Assembly (NCBI GenBank): GCA_028707105.1
Contig: JAQTUY010000095.1
Coordinates: forward strand, 1 to 6,324
Origin: Candidatus Omnitrophota bacterium
GTDB lineage: Bacteria > Omnitrophota > Koll11 > Gygaellales > JAQTUY01
Length of the DNA stretch: 6,324 nucleotides
Reading direction: 5' to 3'
How positions within the stretch are numbered: the stretch's first letter is position 1; each line of letters begins with the position of its first letter. This document shows, one piece after another, positions 1 to 5,230 of this stretch. The notes beneath the pieces were generated by a model. It was given only the letters and a program-made list of their open reading frames with translations, was not told where the DNA came from and searched no databases. Position numbers and translations under genes: made by a program.

Positions 1-181
1 CGCCGGCCGCCTCTGCCACCCGTTCATCATCGCAGGCGATGATCAGGTCATCAAGAAGCAAGGACTGCTTAGCCCGCTCCCAGACATGTTGTATCATAGG
101 CTTTCCGGAAATGTCCGCCAGGACCTTGCCTTCAAACCTCACTGATGAATATCTTGCCGGGATGACCCCTATTACGTTCAT
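1..181 (-). CDS. kdsB: 3-deoxy-manno-octulosonate cytidylyltransferase (CMP-Kdo synthetase), N-terminal part, cut by window edge
   Basis: KdsB activates Kdo with CTP to give CMP-Kdo and pyrophosphate in the cytoplasm, the donor for Kdo transfer to lipid A. Only the first 60 codons are present, and the frame runs open to the window edge. The N-terminus carries the nucleotide-binding signature of the family: [15 protein letters not shown] (residues 7-21) matches the usual IPAR-Y-x-S-x-R-x-x-GK-x-L pattern. It is followed by [16 protein letters not shown] (22-37) and [12 protein letters not shown] (49-60), which corresponds to the usual ATDD-x-R segment with Cys in place of Thr. The ATG at 181-179 lies 14 bases after the stop of the heptose kinase gene. 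An AAGGAAG Shine-Dalgarno sits 9 bases upstream, partly inside the kinase stop codon. The product is clear from sequence. Whether the gene is intact cannot be judged here. Confidence 0.93.
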   Translation of the reverse strand, partial: MNVIGVIPARYSSVRFEGKVLADISGKPMIQHVWERAKQSLLLDDLIIACDDERVAEAAG

Positions 182-190
182 AAGACCTCG

Positions 191-197
191 CTTCCTT
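191..197 (-). promoter_or_regulatory. Ribosome binding site of kdsB
   Basis: Read on the minus strand, AAGGAAG lies 9 bases before the kdsB ATG at 181 and overlaps the TAA stop of the upstream kinase gene (198-196). A second purine run, GAGGT at 189-185, is only 3 bases from the ATG and is too close to be the main site. Confidence 0.6.
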
Positions 198-1215
198 AAA
201 GCTCCTCTATCCTGCTCAATAATTCTTTCCTGGTAGCAACAGCTGTACCGACCTTTCCTACGACTATGCCGGCGGCGATATTGGCTAATCCGGCAGCTTC
301 GATCTTGCTGGCTCCGCAGGCAAGAGCGAGAGTAAAAACAGCTATTACGGTATCTCCCGCGCCCGAAACGTCAAATACCTCCTGGGCTTGCGTTGCTATA
401 TTAGTAATGCTGCCGCCGTCAAAAAGCTTCATCCCGTTCTCTCCAAGGGTTATTAAAAGAGAATCCAGGCTCAAAAACTTGACTAATTCATTCCCCGCCC
501 TGTTCAAATCTTCATCGCACGTCAGCTTATCGGTATTTACCTTGAAACTATTGGTCATATCATTGATCTTCAGGTTCCTTACCGCGTTCTCGGCTTCCCT
601 GCGGTTGGGCGTAATGCAGGTTACCCCGCCGTAATACCGGAAATTCTCCTCCTTGGGATCAACGGTAATGATCTTGCCCTTGGATCTAGCCAGCGCGATG
701 ATCATTTCAGTCAACTTGGGATTTACGACGCCCTTGCCGTAATCCTCGATTATCAAGGCGTCGACCTTATTTATATTCCTGCTGATAAAATTGTAGATCT
801 TCTTATTTAATGATCCGGCCAGATGATGGGTATCTTCCCAATCTACCCTGATGACCTGCTGATGGCCGGCTATGATCCGGGTCTTGACCGTAGTATGCCT
901 CTCATCGAAAAACACGCCGCCGCACTCAATATTCTCTTTCTTTAATCCGTTTAACAAGACCTGCGTATTTTTATCATCCCGCCGCCCGACCACGCCGCTG
1001 ATAGAAGCGCTTCCGTCGAGGCTGGAGATATTATGCGCCACATTCGCCACTCCGCCCGGAACATAAGAACGCCTCTTGGCCCATATTACAGGTACCGGGG
1101 CTTCGGGAGATATCCTCTCCACGTCTCCCCAGATATATTCATCAAGGATAAGATCCCCTAAAACCATCACCCTGGCCTTAGAAAACCTGCCGATTATCTT
1201 TTTAAGGTTTTTCAT
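196..1215 (-). CDS. rfaE1: D-glycero-beta-D-manno-heptose 7-phosphate kinase (RfaE domain I / HldE kinase, PfkB family), stand-alone
   Basis: This cytoplasmic enzyme phosphorylates D-glycero-D-manno-heptose 7-phosphate at C1 to the 1,7-bisphosphate, a step of ADP-heptose synthesis. The 339 residues show the whole ribokinase/PfkB layout. [19 protein letters not shown] (20-38) is the N-terminal sugar-binding signature of RfaE kinases. [11 protein letters not shown] (52-62) is the PfkB glycine motif. [18 protein letters not shown] (111-128) matches the RfaE region around the sugar site. VDPK (185-188) and TPNRREAE (202-209) follow, and [10 protein letters not shown] (281-290) is the PfkB ATP/anion-hole motif with catalytic Asp288. 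E. coli HldE is about 477 residues and carries a C-terminal cytidylyltransferase-like adenylyltransferase. That domain is absent here, so a separate RfaE2/HldC gene is expected outside the window. The ATG at 1215 overlaps the preceding TGA (ATGA), with GAGGAA 8 bases upstream. Confidence 0.93.
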   Translation of the reverse strand: MKNLKKIIGRFSKARVMVLGDLILDEYIWGDVERISPEAPVPVIWAKRRSYVPGGVANVAHNISSLDGSASISGVVGRRDDKNTQVLLNGLKKENIECGGVFFDERHTTVKTRIIAGHQQVIRVDWEDTHHLAGSLNKKIYNFISRNINKVDALIIEDYGKGVVNPKLTEMIIALARSKGKIITVDPKEENFRYYGGVTCITPNRREAENAVRNLKINDMTNSFKVNTDKLTCDEDLNRAGNELVKFLSLDSLLITLGENGMKLFDGGSITNIATQAQEVFDVSGAGDTVIAVFTLALACGASKIEAAGLANIAAGIVVGKVGTAVATRKELLSRIEEL

Positions 1216-2162
1216 CTTTTTAATTCCTCGACTACCGCCTGCGCCAGGAGAGGCAGCATTATCTCGTGGTGGCCGATAATATAATACCCCCGGCCCGAAG
1301 ACAAGACCGGCCGGCGTACGATATTCTCCGCAGGGCGGTAATGATAATTCATGTCAAAATTCGCCGTGGTAAAATTCCTTACCTTAAACCCCAGGTTACG
1401 GGCAAGGTTGAGCGCTTTTAAAAAAACCTCCGGCAGGATGACCGCCGAACCGAAATTCAGGACCACTCCGCCTTCTAACCCGGATATCTCCTCGGCCAGG
1501 ATGTAAAAATCACGCAAAGAACCTTCCCCGGTCAGCGCGCCGTCAAAAGAAGGATGCTGATGGATGATATCCGTCCCGATAGCGACATGGCAGGTAACCG
1601 GTACTTTATATTTATAGGCATTGCCCAGCAGGCTTAAACGGCCGTAGGGCAGTTTAGAATTGGCTATCTTCCTTGCTAAAGATTCAGCGCATCCCCTGCC
1701 GGCGGAAACTCCCTGCCGGATCGCCTCATTTATGAAATCCGCGGTTTCCCTGCCCATCCCGAACTCGCCTTTTTCCAGACTCTTAGCTACGTCCTCTGAA
1801 GTTTTTCCCTGGTAAGCGACTTCAAAATCATGTATCAGGCAGGCGCCGTTTACGGCAATACAGGTGATGACCTTCTTCTTGATCAATTCTATGATGACCG
1901 GATTTAAACCGCATTTTATGACATGCGCTCCCATCATCAGAATGACCGGCTTTTTAGCGCGGCGCGCCCTGGCAATAGCCGTGACCACTCCGCGCAGGTC
2001 GTTTCCTTTCAATATCCGGGGAAGCGACTTATAAAAAGTATTGAAACTTGAGCTCTTGGAGGGAGGCTTGGCAAAATCACCAATATTGACCTTGCTGGCC
2101 CTTTGCTTTAATGAATAAGTCTTTACGTAGTTTAATTTCAACATAGGCTTTAATATTATCAC
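1212..2162 (-). CDS. Uncharacterised protein with deoxyhypusine synthase / LOR-SDH-like NAD-binding fold, in LPS heptose operon
   Basis: I cannot assign a reaction to this 316-residue protein. It has no signal peptide or membrane segment and is probably cytoplasmic. Residues 72-114 alternate strand and helix, with VILMMGAHVIKCGLNP (73-88) and then AVNGACLIHDFEVAYQGKT (103-121). This resembles the glycine-rich strand and N-A-x-x-x-HD-x-E segment of LOR/SDH (ArgZ-type) proteins and the related deoxyhypusine synthase fold. KVPVTCHVAIGTDIIHQHP (186-204) parallels the deoxyhypusine synthase stretch I-P-V-x-x-P-x-x-T-D. Other probably conserved pieces are GMGRET (135-140), SAGRGCAESLA (153-163), NFGSAVILPEVF (236-247) and a His-rich end, GHHEIMLP (297-304). 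The lysine region that carries deoxyhypusine in true synthases is not recognisable, so that enzyme name should not be applied. The start is GTG at 2162, overlapping the upstream TGA, and has no clear Shine-Dalgarno; an in-frame ATG at 2144 is an alternative. It ends in the ATGA overlap with the heptose kinase, which suggests a job in the same pathway. Confidence 0.8.
   Translation of the reverse strand: MIILKPMLKLNYVKTYSLKQRASKVNIGDFAKPPSKSSSFNTFYKSLPRILKGNDLRGVVTAIARARRAKKPVILMMGAHVIKCGLNPVIIELIKKKVITCIAVNGACLIHDFEVAYQGKTSEDVAKSLEKGEFGMGRETADFINEAIRQGVSAGRGCAESLARKIANSKLPYGRLSLLGNAYKYKVPVTCHVAIGTDIIHQHPSFDGALTGEGSLRDFYILAEEISGLEGGVVLNFGSAVILPEVFLKALNLARNLGFKVRNFTTANFDMNYHYRPAENIVRRPVLSSGRGYYIIGHHEIMLPLLAQAVVEELKR
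1224..1229 (-). promoter_or_regulatory. Ribosome binding site of the heptose kinase gene
   Basis: GAGGAA on the minus strand, 8 bases before the ATG at 1215, lies inside the 3' end of the upstream gene. It supports the ATG start that overlaps the upstream TGA, and so supports coupled translation of the two genes. Confidence 0.65.
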
Positions 2163-4201
2163 ATTTTAAGCACAGCGTCAACACATCCCAGGACGTCATC
2201 CACGGTGATCTCCTTAAAACACAAGAAATTCTTAGTGCAATTATGCGCCAGGCAGACTTTACATCCGACATCCTTGTGCAAGAATCTGGATTTGGGGCTT
2301 AACGGGCCCCAACGCACGGGGCTTAACCCCTTTTGCTTCCTGCCATATAAAGCTACTACAGGCAGGCCAAGCGCGCAGGCCATATGCATGACGCCTGAAT
2401 CCATACCGACGAATAAAGAACACCTTTTCAGGACGCTGGCCAGCTGGCTGACCGACGTTTTCCCTCCCAGGTCCACCGCGAAACGATGCATCGTCATCCT
2501 CACCCTGTTGGTTAACTCAGCCTCCTGGGGCGCCCCGACTATAATGACCGAAAAACTATATTTAACGGACAAGGCATCCGCCACCTGGGCAAACCTCTCC
2601 ATCACCCATTCCTTGGTCGGATCGCTCGCCCCGGGAGAGATAGCCACTATTTTATCGTTCTGCCTTATCCCGGATTTACCGATAAGCTCATCGACCCATT
2701 TTTCCGATTCATCCTTTATCGGCAGGAATAACGACCTGTCCTTAGGCTCCAGCCCAAGGTTCCTTACCATATCAAGATTGTATTCCAGCTCATGCTTCTC
2801 TCCCCATTCCTTGGTATGCGGCAAGGGATCAGTAAGCAAGAAACCCCATTTACGGTTATACCCCACTCTTTTATCGATGCCCGCGATAAAAGTGATGAGG
2901 TGCGCGCTCTGTGTGGGATGAAGGACCAGGGCAAGGTCAAAATTCTTATTTCTCAGTTCAAAAGCGAACTTCATCGAATCCTGCCATCTCTTATGCGCGC
3001 CGTCCTTATCGTAAACAATCACTTCATCAAGGTAAGGATTACCTTCGACAATATCCACCGTGTAAGGCCGGACCATCATCGCGATATGGGCGTTGGGATA
3101 ATAATCCCTGAATGCCTTGATCACCGGCGTAGACAAAATAACGTCCCCGATCCGGTCGGTGCGCACGATAAGGATCCGCTTGAAATCCGGTATGGTCGCC
3201 GGGTCGATAAAATCCCGGCCGGACAACATCTGGCGCGCCCTGGCAATGACCGTCTGGGGCTTGATTAATTTCATGCACTCCACGGTCTTAAAAACACACT
3301 CCGGCGCCTGGCAGGGCCGGCAGAACACCTCTTTGACCACTACGGCGTTCTTTTTATCTGACCAGGGCCCGTACTTTTTCTCATCCCACGCTCCGAATAA
3401 CGCCAGGACCGGCGCTCCGATATAACTGGCTAAATGCTGGATGCCGGTATCGGCGACTATGACCAACGAGGCCCGGCCCAGGACATGCGCCAGCTGGCCG
3501 ATATTAGTCAACCCCGCCAAGTCGATGACATTGCCGCGCGCGTTGATTTTTATATACTGAGTAAGCTCGCGGTCCGCCTCCGCTGCGACCAGTATCACCT
3601 TATGATCCTTACCTAAATCCCCGCACACTTGAGCAAAACCATCCCTGCTCCATCCCTTATTGCCTCCCCGCGCCGCCGGGGCCACGACAACAATATTACC
3701 CTCTTGAGGCTTGATCCCTGACTGCTCAAGCATCTTATTTATATAAGCTTTGGCTTCAGCGCTAAGATATAACGATTTAGAGGTAACAGTATCGATCATC
3801 AGGCTTTGCATCCCAAGGGCCATACGCAGCCTGAATAAATAGCGGTCTTTCATATGGGCGATGAACGCGGGGACTTTTAAGAAAGGCGAAGTCTTATATC
3901 GCGCCGGCAATAAGGCGCCGTATAAACTGTTGCGCAGGTCGATAACTACCTCAAACCCTTCATTCTTCAGATCAAAAAATAATCCGATCTTCTCACGCAA
4001 AGGGGCGGTCCTATCATAAATGATGACGCGTCTTATCGCGGGATTATTCTCAAAGATCTCCTTGACCCGCGCTCCGCAGACAACCGTTACCTCATTGCGG
4101 GGAAAATAGCTTCTTAACGAATCCAGGACCGGTAAGCTCAGGATGACGTCGCCGAAATTGCTTAAAGTGATAAAAAGTATTTTTGTGGGTTTGTTTTCCA
4201 T
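2159..4201 (-). CDS. Tandem (two-domain) family 9 glycosyltransferase, LPS heptosyltransferase-like fusion
   Basis: This protein is predicted to transfer heptose or a similar sugar from a nucleotide donor to the LPS inner core at the cytoplasmic face of the inner membrane. It is 680 residues, about twice the usual 320-350, because two complete GT9 (GT-B fold) modules are fused in frame. Module 1 (about 6-325) has SNFGDVILSLP (14-24) with the expected catalytic Asp18, APAARGGNKGW (174-184) and DTGIQHLA (251-258). Module 2 (about 341-680) has RIGDVILSTP (350-359) with Asp353, ISPGASDPTKEW (521-532) and MDSGVMHMA (600-608). The linker at about 326-340 is short. Each module ends in four cysteines: 294/297/302/309 and 647/650/655/661. 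The modules are clearly diverged, so this is not a recent duplication. The ATG at 4201 is 3 bases after the upstream TAA, with no strong Shine-Dalgarno, so re-initiation is likely. WaaC, WaaF and WaaQ types cannot be told apart by eye. Confidence 0.9.
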   Translation of the reverse strand: MENKPTKILFITLSNFGDVILSLPVLDSLRSYFPRNEVTVVCGARVKEIFENNPAIRRVIIYDRTAPLREKIGLFFDLKNEGFEVVIDLRNSLYGALLPARYKTSPFLKVPAFIAHMKDRYLFRLRMALGMQSLMIDTVTSKSLYLSAEAKAYINKMLEQSGIKPQEGNIVVVAPAARGGNKGWSRDGFAQVCGDLGKDHKVILVAAEADRELTQYIKINARGNVIDLAGLTNIGQLAHVLGRASLVIVADTGIQHLASYIGAPVLALFGAWDEKKYGPWSDKKNAVVVKEVFCRPCQAPECVFKTVECMKLIKPQTVIARARQMLSGRDFIDPATIPDFKRILIVRTDRIGDVILSTPVIKAFRDYYPNAHIAMMVRPYTVDIVEGNPYLDEVIVYDKDGAHKRWQDSMKFAFELRNKNFDLALVLHPTQSAHLITFIAGIDKRVGYNRKWGFLLTDPLPHTKEWGEKHELEYNLDMVRNLGLEPKDRSLFLPIKDESEKWVDELIGKSGIRQNDKIVAISPGASDPTKEWVMERFAQVADALSVKYSFSVIIVGAPQEAELTNRVRMTMHRFAVDLGGKTSVSQLASVLKRCSLFVGMDSGVMHMACALGLPVVALYGRKQKGLSPVRWGPLSPKSRFLHKDVGCKVCLAHNCTKNFLCFKEITVDDVLGCVDAVLKM

Positions 4202-4204
4202 CTT

Positions 4205-5230
4205 TTAGGGATTGCGGATCTTTTCCATCACATCTTCCACCGTAAGCGCCTTCATACAACGATTATCCTCACAATCCAGCTTATAGCAAGGTATTTTACA
4301 ACCCGTATCTTTCTGCAATATGGTTATGCCCGGATTGCGAGGATACGGCCCGGTAATCCCGGCTGAAGTGGGGCCGAAAAGAGCGATTATCCTCTTAGCT
4401 CCTACGGCGTTAGCAATATGCAGCGGGCCGCTGTCGCAGGATATGAAAATATCGGCCCTTTTTAAAAGAGCGCCGGTCTGTTTTAACTGGAATTTCCCGG
4501 CCGCGTTAAGCGCGCTATAACGCATTTTTTTCATGATGCTTTCGGCCAGGGGCGCGTCTTTGGTATCCCCGATGATCATGACCTTAGCCTTGAGCTCGGA
4601 TATTATCCTGTCGCACAACCCAGAAAAATTCTCCGCGGGCCAGCGTTTTAAATTCCAGTTACCTCCAGGGTTGACTACGACCAGGAGGTCATTTTTTGCG
4701 ACGCCTTCTTTGGAAAGAAACTCTTCAACATAACGCTCGTGCTCAATATTAACGCAGAACTCGGTAAACCGGTCTTTTACCTCCAGGCCCGCCTTTTCGA
4801 TCACGTTAAGATAATAATCGATCCGGTGCATTGAACCGGCGTCCGCCTGCGGTATTTTCCTGGTCAACAGCCAGGCGCGCTTATGGGTATAATAACCTAT
4901 CCTCTGGGGGATCTTTGCCAGGTAACAAAGCAGGGCCCTGGTAAAAGAACGGTGCAGCAGGAATACCGTGTCAAAATCACCGGCGCGCAATAAAGAAAGG
5001 AACCTTAATTTAGGCGCGAAGCCCCGGTGCCTGCCCCTTTCATCAAATATGATTATCTCATTGAGATTAGGATTGCCCTCAAGCACGGGCCGGCATCGTT
5101 CCGGAACGACACAGGCGATATAGCTGTCCGGGAAGTTGTAGCGGATATTCCTTATGACTGCCGTGGAGAATAATACATCCCCCAGCCAGTTTACGTTAAA
5201 TATCAAGATCTTATTAGCCTTCATTTTCAT
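4205..5230 (-). CDS. Family 9 glycosyltransferase, LPS heptosyltransferase (WaaF/RfaF-like)
   Basis: This is a predicted ADP-heptose:LPS heptosyltransferase acting on the Kdo-lipid A inner core at the cytoplasmic membrane face. From the ATG at 5230 it has 341 residues, normal for GT9. NVNWLGDVLFSTAVIRN (12-28) is the N-terminal acceptor/catalytic loop with Asp18, and the W-x-GD form is typical of WaaF-like members. VNPGGNWNLKRW (186-197) is the family N-P-G-x loop with its Lys. SCDSGPLHIANAVG (264-277) and ALFGPTSAGITGPY (283-296) form the nucleotide-sugar site. Cys311, 315, 320 and 325 form a C-terminal quartet, as in the neighbouring fused protein. The frame stays open to an ATG at 5269, but the first 13 residues would overlap the upstream gene and look unlike the family. 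The ATG at 5230 has an AAGGAG upstream and overlaps the preceding TGA as ATGA. A third ATG at 5224 is possible. The exact acceptor is not determinable from sequence. Confidence 0.92.
   Translation of the reverse strand: MKMKANKILIFNVNWLGDVLFSTAVIRNIRYNFPDSYIACVVPERCRPVLEGNPNLNEIIIFDERGRHRGFAPKLRFLSLLRAGDFDTVFLLHRSFTRALLCYLAKIPQRIGYYTHKRAWLLTRKIPQADAGSMHRIDYYLNVIEKAGLEVKDRFTEFCVNIEHERYVEEFLSKEGVAKNDLLVVVNPGGNWNLKRWPAENFSGLCDRIISELKAKVMIIGDTKDAPLAESIMKKMRYSALNAAGKFQLKQTGALLKRADIFISCDSGPLHIANAVGAKRIIALFGPTSAGITGPYPRNPGITILQKDTGCKIPCYKLDCEDNRCMKALTVEDVMEKIRNP

Noticed and set aside
182..195. Possible terminator or promoter in the largest intergenic gap
   Set aside because: The gap has only 14 bases, contains the kdsB ribosome site, and has no hairpin or T-run.
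1212..2162. The unknown gene as the missing sedoheptulose 7-phosphate isomerase GmhA
   Set aside because: Context would fit, but the protein lacks the SIS-domain G-N-G-G-S-A-type phosphosugar motif and is much longer than GmhA's usual 190-200 residues.
1212..2162. The unknown gene as a true deoxyhypusine synthase
   Set aside because: Bacteria generally lack the eIF5A substrate, the resemblance is only local, and the catalytic lysine region cannot be recognised.
2077..2271. Minus-strand 64-codon frame across the junction of the fused glycosyltransferase and the unknown gene
   Set aside because: It is an out-of-frame shadow of two overlapping genes with no recognisable motif.
2205..2921. Long plus-strand open frame of 238 codons opposite the fused glycosyltransferase
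   Set aside because: It is fully antisense to a strongly supported gene. Its translation has low-complexity Ser/Leu/Pro content, no recognisable domain and no proper ribosome site.
2792..3268. Plus-strand open frame of 158 codons and several shorter antisense frames across the window
   Set aside because: They lie opposite conserved coding sequence and show no family resemblance. They are explained by the codon composition of the minus-strand genes.
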